The notes beneath the pieces are model-generated. The model was not told where the DNA came from and ran no database searches. It saw only the letters and a list, made by a program, of their open reading frames with translations. 10,258 bases of DNA, from positions 1 to 10,258 of the forward strand of contig NZ_QTVN01000030.1 in assembly GCF_003460605.1 (NCBI RefSeq). The letters run 5' to 3'. The position numbers were made by a program, and so were the translations under genes. Source of the stretch: Ruminococcus sp. AF31-8BH. Its GTDB lineage: Bacteria; Bacillota; Clostridia; Lachnospirales; Lachnospiraceae. Positions 1 through 7,932 of this stretch are shown piece by piece. Position 1 is the first letter of the stretch. The number at the start of each line of letters is the position of its first letter.

Positions 1-24
1 TGGATAGAAAGGCAGGAAAACAAT

Positions 25-297
25 ATGCACATCAGCTATAAACCACTCTGGCATACACTGTTAGAGCGTGATATGAGAAAAGAAGATTTAAGGCTTGCCG
101 CCGGTATGACAACGAATATGATTGCCAACATGAGCAAAGAGGGAAAGCACATCAGCATGGATACATTAGCCCGTATCTGCGAAACGCTGAATTGTGAGAT
201 TACCGATGTGATTGAGTTAGTACCAGACGAGCCTGCTTCCACAGGAGGTAAGGAACATGAGCGAATTGAAACCAAGAATAACGGAAAACGGAATTGA
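25..297 (+). CDS. Cro/C1-type (XRE, HTH_26-like) transcriptional regulator
   Basis: This encodes a 90-residue protein whose first 67 residues or so form a compact helix-turn-helix of the Cro/C1 type, like the small YozG-type regulators. The pattern LRLAAGMTTNMIANMSKEGKH followed by a conserved DTLARICETLNCEITDVIELV helix is visible. It should bind DNA and control element genes, but its target is unknown. The ATG is preceded by a GGCAGGA-like ribosome binding site. The last 41 bases overlap the start of the TnpV gene in another frame, so the two are probably co-transcribed and translationally linked. The charged C-terminal tail (after about residue 70) lies mostly in that overlap and may have no function of its own. 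Upstream sequence is only 24 bases, so no promoter can be judged. Confidence 0.85.
   Translation: MHISYKPLWHTLLERDMRKEDLRLAAGMTTNMIANMSKEGKHISMDTLARICETLNCEITDVIELVPDEPASTGGKEHERIETKNNGKRN
243..248 (+). promoter_or_regulatory. Ribosome binding site fixing the TnpV start
   Basis: A perfect AGGAGG lies 8 bases before the ATG at 257, inside the coding region of the upstream regulator. It supports a real start at 257 and translational coupling of the two genes. Confidence 0.85.
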
Positions 298-634
298 TTA
301 TATCCTTGTCGGAGATTACTATATCCCAGATTTGAAGCTGCCGGAGGAACACCGCCCTATCGGAAAGTACGGACGGATGCACCGGGAATATTTAAGAGAA
401 GCCCATCCAGCCAGATTGAACACATTGACACTGACCGGGGAGTTATGGACATATCTTGCAGACCTGAACGAACAGGCACAGGAACGGTTAGACACCATCA
501 TGGAGCAGATGAAGGCTGCCGATGGTGTGACCGAGGAATTGAAGCGTACCCATCAAATGGAATGGGTGCAGCGTTGCAATAACATTCACAACCGGGCAGA
601 AGAAATTATTTTGCAAGAGATGATTTATTCATAA
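257..634 (+). CDS. tnpV: TnpV family transposon-encoded protein
   Basis: This 125-residue protein carries the hallmarks of the TnpV family first named in clostridial Tn4451: the segment DYYIPDLKLPEE, then PIGKYGRMHREYLREAHP, and a C-terminal helix with HQMEWVQRCNNI and RAEEIIL. The function of TnpV is not established. In Tn4451 it is not essential for excision, which is carried out by the large serine recombinase TnpX. The start at 257 is set by an ideal ribosome binding site in the preceding gene, which it overlaps by 41 bases. Length is normal for the family. It is followed after 51 bases by the 5' part of the peptidase E gene. Family assignment is from sequence pattern recall; the role is unknown. 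Confidence 0.85.
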   Translation: MSELKPRITENGIDYILVGDYYIPDLKLPEEHRPIGKYGRMHREYLREAHPARLNTLTLTGELWTYLADLNEQAQERLDTIMEQMKAADGVTEELKRTHQMEWVQRCNNIHNRAEEIILQEMIYS

Positions 635-639
635 CGGTA

Positions 640-648
640 TGGTAGAAT
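640..648 (+). promoter_or_regulatory. Candidate extended -10 promoter for the peptidase E start
   Basis: TGGTAGAAT matches an extended -10 element (TG-n-TAGAAT), with a poor -35 (TGATTT at 621-626, 16-base spacer). Transcription would begin near 655, about 30 bases before the ATG at 686. If real, it now drives the chimeric acetyltransferase and the resistance gene. Weak evidence only. Confidence 0.4.
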
Positions 649-671
649 GATTATGACAAATCGAAATTTAT

Positions 672-678
672 AAAGGAG
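672..678 (+). promoter_or_regulatory. Ribosome binding site of the peptidase E/acetyltransferase chimera
   Basis: AAAGGAG with a 7-base spacer precedes the ATG at 686. This favours ATG 686 over the in-frame TTG at 683 as the initiation codon. Confidence 0.75.
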
Positions 679-685
679 AATATTG

Positions 686-2659
<1,974 letters not shown>

Positions 2660-2732
2660 TTATATAATATATGAAAAGCTATTATAAAAGACATTAGTAT
2701 TAAATAGTTTAAAAAAATGAAAAATAATAAAG
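2660..2732 (+). other. AT-rich trailer of the resistance insert
   Basis: These 73 bases contain no gene and no convincing terminator hairpin. From memory, the same kind of trailer follows the gene in Tn4001-type elements up to the IS256 remnant, which would make this the ancestral cassette edge. This was not checked by alignment. Confidence 0.45.
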
Positions 2733-3202
2733 GAAAATTATTCAAAAAGTTGGGAGCGATCGTAACTGAAATTGATATTTCAACGGAGGCTTATTCAACG
2801 ATACAGTCTGTTTTTGAAGAAGCAGATGTGATATATTTTACCGGCGGAAATTCTTTCTTTCTTATGGACCAGCTCCGTAAAACGGGAACTGATGGACTGC
2901 TGAAAAAGGAATTGGCAAATGGAAAATTGATGATCGGCGAGTCGGCAGGCGCAATTATATGCGCTCCAAGCATCCAATATATCGAGCAAATGGATGAAAA
3001 GCCGGAGGACTACTCACAAGAAGATGATGCAGGGCTTGATTTGATTGATTTCTATGTTCTTCCGCATTATCTTACAGCACCATTTAAGAAAGTTACCGAG
3101 AAAATAATGACTGAGTTTTCGGATTTGAATCTATGCCCAATTAACAACCGTCAGGGAATTGTAATTGATGGTGAAGATTCAAAGGTTATTTGCAAAGACT
3201 AA
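2717..3202 (+). pseudogene. 3' fragment of peptidase E-like (S51 / type 1 glutamine amidotransferase-like) gene
   Basis: From codon 9 (base 2741) this is the rest of the peptidase E-like protein whose first 47 codons lie at 686-826. The first eight codons (MKNNKGKL) come from the insert edge and the repeat. The catalytic core is here: the nucleophile motif G-E-S76-A-G and the histidine in LPH117Y. In the rejoined 200-residue protein these are Ser115 and His156, close to the Ser120 and His157 of Escherichia coli PepE, which cleaves Asp-X dipeptides. The fragment lacks the first strands of the fold, and the ATG at 2717 has no ribosome binding site, so it is probably inactive. It ends before a strong terminator. 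Its codon use matches the 5' fragment, not the insert. Confidence 0.85.
2733..2740 (+). repeat. Right copy of 8-bp direct repeat (GAAAATTA)
   Basis: This matches 819-826 exactly and marks the right edge of the resistance insert. Peptidase E coding resumes with TTC AAA AAG (F-K-K) at 2741. Confidence 0.8.
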
Positions 3203-3252
3203 TTTGAAAATTCCAGTTTGTCGTGCTAAAAATTCAACTGAATAATCCCAGC

Positions 3253-3301
3253 AAAAACCGCTGCTACATGGAAGCCAACAAACCATGCAACAGCGGTTTT
3301 T
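3253..3301. terminator. Bidirectional Rho-independent terminator
   Basis: AAAAACCGCTG (3253-3263) pairs perfectly with CAGCGGTTTTT (3291-3301). An inner CATGG (3267-3271) pairs with CCATG (3283-3287). A T-run follows on the plus strand and the A-run gives one on the minus strand. It lies between convergent genes and can stop peptidase E/resistance transcripts as well as transcripts of the XRE gene. Confidence 0.9.
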
Positions 3302-3303
3302 CT

Positions 3304-4110
3304 TTATCGTTTTTTCCTCTGGCTGATAGGCGTTCCCATTTTCTTTGATTTTTTGAGAATCCGAATCAGCCAGCGAAATTCTTCATCTGACAGATTTTTA
3401 TAGTTGATACCAAGCTGCTTACAGTAAAGGACAACCAGCTTTTCATCACGGCTGCCCTTGAAATTTTCAACCGCTTCCAGATTTTCTTTCAGTTCATCGG
3501 CAACGGTGGTCTGAGGTGCACTCTCGCTGTCCTTTTTATGGGCTTCCCGAATATCCCGGATAATCAGGTTGAGGTCATCCCGTACCATGTGACTGAAATA
3601 TTCATCATCACTGATATGGGCGGCTTGCAACACTTTCAAATGGGGGTCATCTTCGCCGGGGCGATACCGTTCAATGATTTCATGCCGGACGGTATCGACA
3701 AGGGCGTTGAGGTTTTGAATCTGCATGGTGGCAATCCCATCCACATAAATCTCAATGTCCGCAAGAAACTTGATAAAGTCCTTATGGGTGGCAAGTTCGC
3801 ACAGCAGACGGTTGTTAATCCGACCGCTTTTCAGAAGTGCTACCATCTCATCACTCAAATGCAGCTCCCTTAATGGCGTGTTGATCTCCGCCCGGTTCTC
3901 TGTCCGGCAAAAGAGATAATCGAGGGACACCCCATAAAAATCTGCCAGCAGGATAAGGTTGCCATGATTGATTTCCTTATAGTCGTCTTTTTCATAACTG
4001 CCAAGAGCCGATTTTGAAATACCCGTTTGCTCAGCCAGTTCTTCCAGTTTTAATCCTTTGTTTAATCGTAAATCTTTTAGCCGTTCCTGTATTGTAGTAG
4101 CTCCGTTCAT
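3304..4110 (-). CDS. XRE-family helix-turn-helix transcriptional regulator (268 aa)
   Basis: The N-terminal 70 residues form a Cro/C1 helix-turn-helix: ERLKDLRLNKGLKLEELAEQ, then TGISKSALGSYEKDDYKEIN and a closing helix ending VSLDYLFCRTEN. The remaining 200 residues are largely helical and charged, without a motif I recognise, and end in the basic KKSKKMGTPISQRKKR. It probably represses its own promoter and that of the divergent mobilization/replication operon, since it is transcribed away from that operon across a roughly 480-base gap. The ATG is preceded by AAGGGGG with a 10-base spacer (4121-4127). Further upstream lie an extended -10 box and a perfect inverted repeat overlapping it. Its 3' end runs into the shared terminator. 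Function is inferred from domain and position only. Confidence 0.88.
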   Translation of the reverse strand: MNGATTIQERLKDLRLNKGLKLEELAEQTGISKSALGSYEKDDYKEINHGNLILLADFYGVSLDYLFCRTENRAEINTPLRELHLSDEMVALLKSGRINNRLLCELATHKDFIKFLADIEIYVDGIATMQIQNLNALVDTVRHEIIERYRPGEDDPHLKVLQAAHISDDEYFSHMVRDDLNLIIRDIREAHKKDSESAPQTTVADELKENLEAVENFKGSRDEKLVVLYCKQLGINYKNLSDEEFRWLIRILKKSKKMGTPISQRKKR

Positions 4111-4149
4111 TGAAGCAGTTCCCCCTTTCTAACGACATTTATAACCGTT

Positions 4150-4173
4150 GAATTGATTATACCATATCAATTC
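4150..4173. promoter_or_regulatory. Operator-like inverted repeat over the XRE promoter
   Basis: GAATTGAT (4150-4157) and ATCAATTC (4166-4173) are perfect 8-base arms around an 8-base spacer. On the minus strand the dyad contains TGGTATAAT (TATAAT at complement of 4156-4161), an extended -10 box about 46 bases before the XRE start codon, with no good -35. An XRE dimer bound here would block its own promoter, a common autoregulation layout. Confidence 0.6.
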
Positions 4174-4445
4174 CGCAATCGTGGAAATTTCTGATTTTTA
4201 CCCCGAATTCCTACTTTGTGGACATACGGCACAGGGCACAAAAATGTTCTATGATACAGGTAGTTCATCGATGGATTATTCCAATCGAATGACCAGCCTG
4301 TGTGGGATATGCTTCCCCGGCGATGTAGTGCCATGACTTTTGGCAGGGATATGGAGGAACCCTGACCAAAACGAGCATACCAAAGGGAGCGATACGCCGC
4401 TGTGAGATTCAGGGGAGGAACGACACCGGGGAGAACTGGCGAACT

Positions 4446-4578
4446 GACACCGAAATGATACCGAAACACGACAATCTGATAGGGGGATAGTCTACCCTAT
4501 CTCTGATACTTCGGGAGATTTTAGGCGGCTCTATGGCTGTAATTTTGCCGAAAATCGCCCCGAAACCATACACGAAAA
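4446..4578 (+). repeat. Short iteron-like repeats (CGAAA core)
   Basis: GACACCGAAA and GATACCGAAA are spaced 11 bases apart (4446, 4457). CGAAAA/CGAAAC/CGAAAA at 4549, 4561 and 4573 are spaced exactly 12 bases apart. The spacing is near one helical turn, and the repeats sit just upstream of a RepA_N-like operon. They are short, so chance is not excluded. Confidence 0.35.
4478..4501. repeat. Inverted repeat GATAGGG / CCCTATC
   Basis: Seven-base arms, 4478-4484 and 4495-4501, are separated by 10 bases. It could be a protein-binding site or part of an oriT or oriV; no T-run follows, so it is not a terminator. Confidence 0.4.
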
Positions 4579-4594
4579 CGGGAGGAAGCGCAAT

Positions 4595-4783
4595 ATGCCG
4601 AGAATGAGCAAAAAGAGGAAGCATGAGCTTTCTTTTTACCTCAATGACCGGGGGCGTGTCACTTACAACGAATTATGCCGGAAATGCCAGCATGGGTGCA
4701 AGCAGAGCTTCCGGGCGGTTGTGATTGACTGCCCCCGTTATTTATCCAAACGAGCAAAGAAAAAGGAGGAACACACCGAATGA
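4595..4783 (+). CDS. Cysteine-rich VLP domain protein
   Basis: This is a 62-residue basic protein with four cysteines, C28-x2-C31-x3-C35 and C46, likely to bind a metal such as zinc. It matches the small Cys-rich VLP family that recurs in Firmicutes mobilizable elements directly before a RepA_N-like gene. Its function is unknown; the basic ends (MPRMSKKRKH and SKRAKKKEE) suggest nucleic acid binding, by inference only. The ATG has GGAGG at 4581-4585 with a 9-base spacer. The stop overlaps the start of the next gene (ATGA), which points to translational coupling. It is the first gene of the plus-strand operon facing away from the XRE regulator. Confidence 0.8.
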   Translation: MPRMSKKRKHELSFYLNDRGRVTYNELCRKCQHGCKQSFRAVVIDCPRYLSKRAKKKEEHTE

Positions 4784-5121
4784 TTTTTGAATTTATGACG
4801 ATAGACACACCATTGCCGCCCTGTATGGCTTTTCCAAGAGCGTTGACAGGGTTTCCAGTCAGCAGCACCGCAAAGATCATGTACTGCCGGATGTTGGACG
4901 CTATGCTCTCCAATGGGCAGGAGGACGAGAACGGAATCCTGTTTGTCTGCTTCCCTGTCACAGCCATTGCCGCAGTCCTGTCCCGCAGCTCTATGACGGT
5001 CAAGCGTTCTTTGAATGAACTGGAAAACGCCGGACTTATCATGCGGGTGCGTCAGGGCGTTGGAGAACCAAACAGGATTTATGTGCTGATACCGGGAAAG
5101 GAGGACGCTGCCCTTGCCTGA
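4780..5121 (+). CDS. RepA_N-like winged-helix replication initiator protein
   Basis: This 113-residue protein resembles the N-terminal winged-helix domain of RepA_N plasmid initiators. It has a start-up segment with FPRALTGFPVSSTAKIMYCR, an ENGILFVCFPVTAIAAVL segment, a recognition helix region SRSSMTVKRSLNELENAGLI, and a wing ending GVGEPNRIYVLIP. Full-length RepA_N initiators have a longer C-terminal part, which is missing here, so it may act as a DNA-binding replication or control protein instead of a stand-alone initiator. The ATG overlaps the previous stop and has GGAGG at 4765-4769. The next gene starts inside its last codons, so the three genes form one coupled operon. The repeats upstream of the operon are possible binding sites. 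Confidence 0.75.
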   Translation: MIFEFMTIDTPLPPCMAFPRALTGFPVSSTAKIMYCRMLDAMLSNGQEDENGILFVCFPVTAIAAVLSRSSMTVKRSLNELENAGLIMRVRQGVGEPNRIYVLIPGKEDAALA

Positions 5122-5410
5122 TACCTCAAAGCTGGAAAAACTCAATCGGGAGTTGGAGAAAAGCGAAAAGAAACTGCGGAAAGCCATCAATGATGAAAAG
5201 GCATTGCAGCACCAGTTAAAGCAGCTTACCCGAAAGGAACGGACGCACCGGCTCTGTACTCGTGGCGGTATGCTGGAAAGTTTTCTGCAAGAGCCGGAAC
5301 GCCTGACAGATGATGATGTCATGCTGTTGTTGAAACTCATTTTTCACAGGCAGGACACGCAGGAACTATTGAAAAAACTGCTGGAACGGGAGAAGCCGGA
5401 AACCCCTTAG
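5114..5410 (+). CDS. DUF3847 family protein
   Basis: This 98-residue protein is read from a TTG start chosen for its AAAGGAGG ribosome binding site (5097-5104, 9-base spacer). It overlaps the end of the previous gene by 8 bases. Residues 1-45 are a charged coiled-coil-like helix (KLEKLNRELEKSEKKLRKAI). The conserved middle TRKERTHRLCTRGGMLESFL and the closing LLLKLIFHRQDTQELLKKLL match the DUF3847 family that normally sits before MobA/MobL relaxase genes. Its role is unknown; an accessory part in mobilization is a guess from context. A striking dyad, CCCTTAGT-TT-ACTAAGGG, spans its stop codon. The relaxase, which usually follows closely, is here about 940 bases away, separated by hairpin-rich DNA and a membrane protein gene. 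Confidence 0.82.
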   Translation: MPDTSKLEKLNRELEKSEKKLRKAINDEKALQHQLKQLTRKERTHRLCTRGGMLESFLQEPERLTDDDVMLLLKLIFHRQDTQELLKKLLEREKPETP

Positions 5411-5421
5411 TTTACTAAGGG
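5404..5421. repeat. Near-perfect palindrome over the DUF3847 stop codon
   Basis: CCCTTAGT (5404-5411) and ACTAAGGG (5414-5421) are separated by two bases. There is no T-run, so it is a poor terminator; a protein-binding dyad or processing site is more likely. Confidence 0.55.
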
Positions 5422-5628
5422 CGCAATTATACACCACCCAGAGGTTGGTGCATTGCGTTCTCCGAAGGCTCCTCGCCGGAGGGCTGTGATTTTCCGCAGT
5501 CATGGTCTGCTCCAAATCATACAGGGGACGCTACACTTCCCCTGCGCTGGCTGCCGCCAGCTACCCTTTTGTGGACTTGCCTGTTGGGGACACCTTGCGG
5601 TGCAAGCTGTTCCCAGCCGACAAGTTTC
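5422..5628. other. Hairpin-rich non-coding region
   Basis: Several inverted repeats follow one another without a gene: CGCAAT/ATTGCG with an inner CACCA/TGGTG (5422-5457), CTCCG/CGGAG (5460-5481), CAGGGG/CCCCTG (5522-5544), GCTGGC-TGCC-GCCAGC (5546-5561), and CACC-TTGC-GGTG within TGGGGA/TTCCCA (5585-5615). This density fits a structured transfer or replication origin or a structured RNA. In my recollection, related elements carry similar sequence before the relaxase gene. No function can be assigned from sequence alone. Confidence 0.5.
5621..5627 (+). repeat. Left 7-bp repeat (CAAGTTT) of the membrane-protein module
   Basis: CAAGTTT recurs at 6171-6177. The two copies bracket an AT-rich segment carrying one gene. 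The match is short and could be chance. Confidence 0.35.
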
Positions 5629-5635
5629 ATAAAAT

Positions 5636-5668
5636 ACGCTATCTTTTCGATAGGCGATGAAGTATAAT
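5636..5668 (+). promoter_or_regulatory. Candidate promoter of the membrane protein gene, with adjacent dyad
   Basis: TATAAT at 5663-5668 is a perfect -10, but no good -35 stands 16-18 bases upstream. CTATC-TTTTC-GATAG (5639-5653) is a small dyad just before it. Transcription would start near 5675, which fits a protein start at 5729 better than at 5657. Confidence 0.35.
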
Positions 5669-5728
5669 GGAGATGACAACAAATCGGGATTTTGGGAGCA
5701 GGAGAAATCGAGATTGGAGGATAAATTG

Positions 5729-6163
5729 GTGAACAAGATTTTCAAATGTCTTATTCGATTTTTGATAGAAGTGATAGTTATGACAGTTTTGATTGTTGGA
5801 ATCAACATATTTATGAATGGTATGTATCTTTGGGAATTGCCCCGCATAAATGATATTCAGTCTGTAAATATCACGTATCCGAGTGTCACGGATGATGTTA
5901 AAGAAATTTCGAGCCGTGAGGATATTGAGTTAGCCTTAAAGCTAACGGGATTTCTGAAATATGATTTATTTGGGGAAGTGAATAGCGAAGAAGAACCTGC
6001 TATTACAATTACTTATTTTCTTAAAGATGGAACAAGCAAAACCATCTCCGCTAATAACACTACTGTCTGGTGGAACAATAAAATTCATGTAATCAAGGAC
6101 AAGGAAATGTTTATCAACCTAACAGAGGGAATTTTCTTTCTGGAAGATTTACAAACAAAGTAA
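5729..6163 (+). CDS. Hypothetical single-pass membrane protein (possibly DUF5301-like)
   Basis: I choose the GTG start because GGAGG (5716-5720) lies 8 bases before it; an in-frame ATG at 5657 lacks a ribosome binding site. The 144-residue product begins MNKIFKCLIRF and has one strong membrane helix (about residues 8-28, FLIEVIVMTVLIVGINIF). This is followed by about 110 polar residues that should lie outside the cell. The outer part has a LPRINDIQSVNITY strand, an SREDIELALKL helix and a strand-rich ITITYFLKDGTSKTISANNT region. This loosely recalls DUF5301-type domains found on Firmicutes mobile elements, but I cannot confirm it. Base composition is lower in GC than the mobilization genes on both sides. 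No catalytic motif is visible, and immunity, surface exclusion or stress roles would all be speculation. Confidence 0.65.
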   Translation: MNKIFKCLIRFLIEVIVMTVLIVGINIFMNGMYLWELPRINDIQSVNITYPSVTDDVKEISSREDIELALKLTGFLKYDLFGEVNSEEEPAITITYFLKDGTSKTISANNTTVWWNNKIHVIKDKEMFINLTEGIFFLEDLQTK

Positions 6164-6170
6164 ATCAATT

Positions 6171-6177
6171 CAAGTTT
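6171..6177 (+). repeat. Right 7-bp repeat (CAAGTTT) of the membrane-protein module
   Basis: Exact copy of 5621-5627, shortly after the stop codon of the membrane protein gene. Confidence 0.35.
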
Positions 6178-6189
6178 GTCAGCTTCACA

Positions 6190-6245
6190 TCGGGTCAACT
6201 TGCCCCGAACTTTTACAATTAAATACCCGCCGCCCACATAGCGGC
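6190..6245. other. Paired hairpins upstream of the relaxase, candidate oriT
   Basis: TCGGG/CCCGA (6190-6194, 6204-6208) and GCCGC/GCGGC (6229-6233, 6241-6245) lie in non-coding DNA just before the mobilization gene, the usual place for oriT in MobA/MobL (MOBQ) systems. No known nic consensus is recognised, so the assignment rests on position only. Confidence 0.3.
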
Positions 6246-6251
6246 ACACCG

Positions 6252-6286
6252 AGCAGGAAATCTGAAAAAGGTCTCCTGCTTTTTTT
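6252..6286 (+). terminator. Rho-independent terminator or attenuator before the relaxase gene
   Basis: AGCAGGA (6252-6258) pairs with TCCTGCT (6274-6280), followed by a run of seven T (6280-6286). It would end transcripts from the membrane protein gene and the upstream operon, leaving the relaxase to a separate promoter or to read-through. Confidence 0.75.
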
Positions 6287-6298
6287 CTGCCAAAATGA

Positions 6299-6315
6299 GG
6301 TGGTAAAACGCCACC
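6299..6315. repeat. Small inverted repeat GGTGG / CCACC in the relaxase leader
   Basis: Five-base arms with a TAAAACG spacer lie 18 bases before the ribosome binding site (6333-6340). It could be a relaxase autoregulation site; evidence is limited to the symmetry. Confidence 0.3.
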
Positions 6316-6348
6316 CCATCCACCAATTACCGAAAGGAGGGACACGAA

Positions 6349-7929
6349 ATGCCCTGCCCACACAACGAAATCACGATTGTTCAGCGCAGCCAGCGACAGT
6401 CTGCGGTTGCCGCCGCTGCTTACCAAAGCGGCGAAAAGCTGTTCTGTGAATACGACCAGCAAGTGAAGCACTACCCGGAAAAGCGTGGTATTGTCCACAA
6501 TGAAATCCTGCTCCCACCTAATGCCCCACAGGAATATGCAGACCGCAATACTTTGTGGAACGCCGCCGAAGCGGTGGAAAAACAATGGAACTCCCAGCTT
6601 GCAAGGCGGTGGGTGCTTACCATCCCCAGAGAGATACCGCCCGACCAGTATGCTGTCCTTGTCCGGGAGTTTTGTGAGCAGCAGTTTGTTTCCAAAGGCA
6701 TGATTGCTGATTTTGCAATCCATGCCCCCCATCCGCCGGGACACAATCCCCACGCCCATGTCATGCTCACTATGAGGGCAATGGACGAACATGGAAAATG
6801 GCTTCCCAAGAGCCGCAAGGTTTATGACCTTGACGAAAACGGGGAACGGATAAAACTTCCGTCCGGCAGATGGAAAAGCCACAAGGAGGATACGGTGGAT
6901 TGGAACGACCAGAAGTATTGCGAAATCTGGCGGCATGAATGGGAGGTCATCCAGAACCGCTATCTGGAAGCCAATGACCGCCCAGAGCGTGTGGACTTGC
7001 GTTCCTATGCCAGACAGGGGCTTGATATTATCCCTACTGTCCATGAGGGAGCTGCTGTCCGGCAGATGGAAAAGCGGGGTATCCAGACGAACATCGGCAA
7101 CCTGAACCGGGAAATCAGAGCCGCCAACCGCCTGATGAAGTCCATCCGGCAGCTTATCCAAAACCTCAAAGGCTGGATTACCGAGCTGGGAGAAAAACGG
7201 AAAGAACTGCTTGCACAAAAGGCGGCGGAGGAAGCGACACTTCTTCCCAATCTACTGATGAAATATATGGAGATACGAAAGGAAGAACGGAAGGACTGGA
7301 CGAGGTCTGGACAAAATCGGGGGACTTCACAGGACTTAAAGGCAGTCAGCGAAGCCCTGTCCTATCTCCAGCAAAAGGGGCTTTCCACTGTGGAGGACTT
7401 AGAAGCATTTCTGGAATCTTCCGGGAAATCAGCCGCAGATTACCGCAATCAGATGAAGCCAAAGGAAGCCCGAAGCAAAGTGATTGACGGGATTCTTGCC
7501 AGCCGGACAGACTGCAAGGAATGTAAGCCTGTCTATGAGAAGTACCAGAAGATATTTTTCAAGAAAACAAAGGAGAAATTCAAACAGGAACACCCTGATG
7601 TTGCCCGGTATGAGAAAGCCGCTGCCTACCTTGCCAAGCACCCAGACGATAAGGACAGTACCCAAAAGGAGCTGCAAGAGGAGCAGGAAAAACTTCTCAG
7701 CGAAATCGCAGAGCTGAAAGTACCGCTGACCGAGGTACAGGAGGATTTGAAGAAGCTGCGGGACATCCGCTACTGGGTACGGAAAGCCACACCCGGCACA
7801 GAGGAAAGTAAAGAGCCGCCTAAGAAGCAGCCCATCAAGGAAGTCTTGCAGGATAAGGCGGACGAGAAAAAGGCTCAAAGAACCGCCCCGGCACAGGCGA
7901 AACACAGACAACAGGATATGGAACTTTAA
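6349..7929 (+). CDS. MobA/MobL family relaxase (MOBQ type)
   Basis: The 526-residue protein should nick oriT, stay bound to the 5' end and lead the strand into the recipient through a helper's conjugation pore. The N-terminal relaxase domain (about 1-230) shows motif I, RQSAVAAAAYQSGEKL, with Tyr25 at the same position as the catalytic Tyr25 of RSF1010 MobA. It also shows the metal-binding histidine motif GH132NPH135AH137VML. The rest is helical and highly charged with coiled-coil-like stretches (about 240-300 and 400-500), and ends in a polar KAQRTAPAQAKHRQQDMEL tail. No primase or helicase domain is fused, unlike RSF1010 MobA. The ATG has a strong AAAGGAGG (6333-6340), spacer 8. A terminator precedes it and another terminator-like hairpin follows it, so it may be its own transcription unit. 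Confidence 0.92.
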   Translation: MPCPHNEITIVQRSQRQSAVAAAAYQSGEKLFCEYDQQVKHYPEKRGIVHNEILLPPNAPQEYADRNTLWNAAEAVEKQWNSQLARRWVLTIPREIPPDQYAVLVREFCEQQFVSKGMIADFAIHAPHPPGHNPHAHVMLTMRAMDEHGKWLPKSRKVYDLDENGERIKLPSGRWKSHKEDTVDWNDQKYCEIWRHEWEVIQNRYLEANDRPERVDLRSYARQGLDIIPTVHEGAAVRQMEKRGIQTNIGNLNREIRAANRLMKSIRQLIQNLKGWITELGEKRKELLAQKAAEEATLLPNLLMKYMEIRKEERKDWTRSGQNRGTSQDLKAVSEALSYLQQKGLSTVEDLEAFLESSGKSAADYRNQMKPKEARSKVIDGILASRTDCKECKPVYEKYQKIFFKKTKEKFKQEHPDVARYEKAAAYLAKHPDDKDSTQKELQEEQEKLLSEIAELKVPLTEVQEDLKKLRDIRYWVRKATPGTEESKEPPKKQPIKEVLQDKADEKKAQRTAPAQAKHRQQDMEL

Positions 7930-7932
7930 CAG

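Larger units (their letters stand above)
4174..4594. other. Non-coding region upstream of the mobilization/replication operon
   Basis: No convincing gene lies here on either strand; open frames on the minus strand lack ribosome binding sites and family features. It holds short periodic repeats (ACCGAAA at 4449 and 4460; CGAAA at 4549, 4561 and 4573), an inverted repeat at 4478-4501, and presumably the operon promoter, which I could not place. It may serve as a regulatory or replication/transfer origin region. Confidence 0.5.
5628..6177 (+). mobile_element. Putative 550-bp passenger module with a membrane protein gene
   Basis: This AT-rich segment interrupts GC-richer mobilization DNA and is bracketed by CAAGTTT repeats. 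If it is removed with one repeat copy, the hairpin-rich region (ending ...AGCCGA) joins directly to GTCAGCTTCACATCGGG and the relaxase leader. This was inferred from base composition and the repeat; there are no transposase or inverted ends. Confidence 0.35.

Noticed and set aside
2660..2716. A terminator after the resistance gene.
   Set aside because: Only weak AT pairing is seen and no stable stem with a T-run; the first good terminator is at 3253-3301.
3538..3873. A 111-residue plus-strand frame inside the XRE gene.
   Set aside because: It is antisense to a well-supported gene, without a start signal.
4167..4624. Two minus-strand frames in the gap before the Cys-rich VLP gene.
   Set aside because: They lack ribosome binding sites, have no known domain, and overlap the XRE promoter and the periodic repeats.
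5500..5847. A 115-residue minus-strand frame across the hairpin-rich region.
   Set aside because: It spans the edge of the AT-rich module and has an atypical translation; it is more likely an artefact that recurs because the DNA is conserved.
6085..7218. A 377-residue open frame on the minus strand.
   Set aside because: It is a shadow of the relaxase and membrane protein genes, with no ribosome binding site and low-complexity hydrophobic translation.
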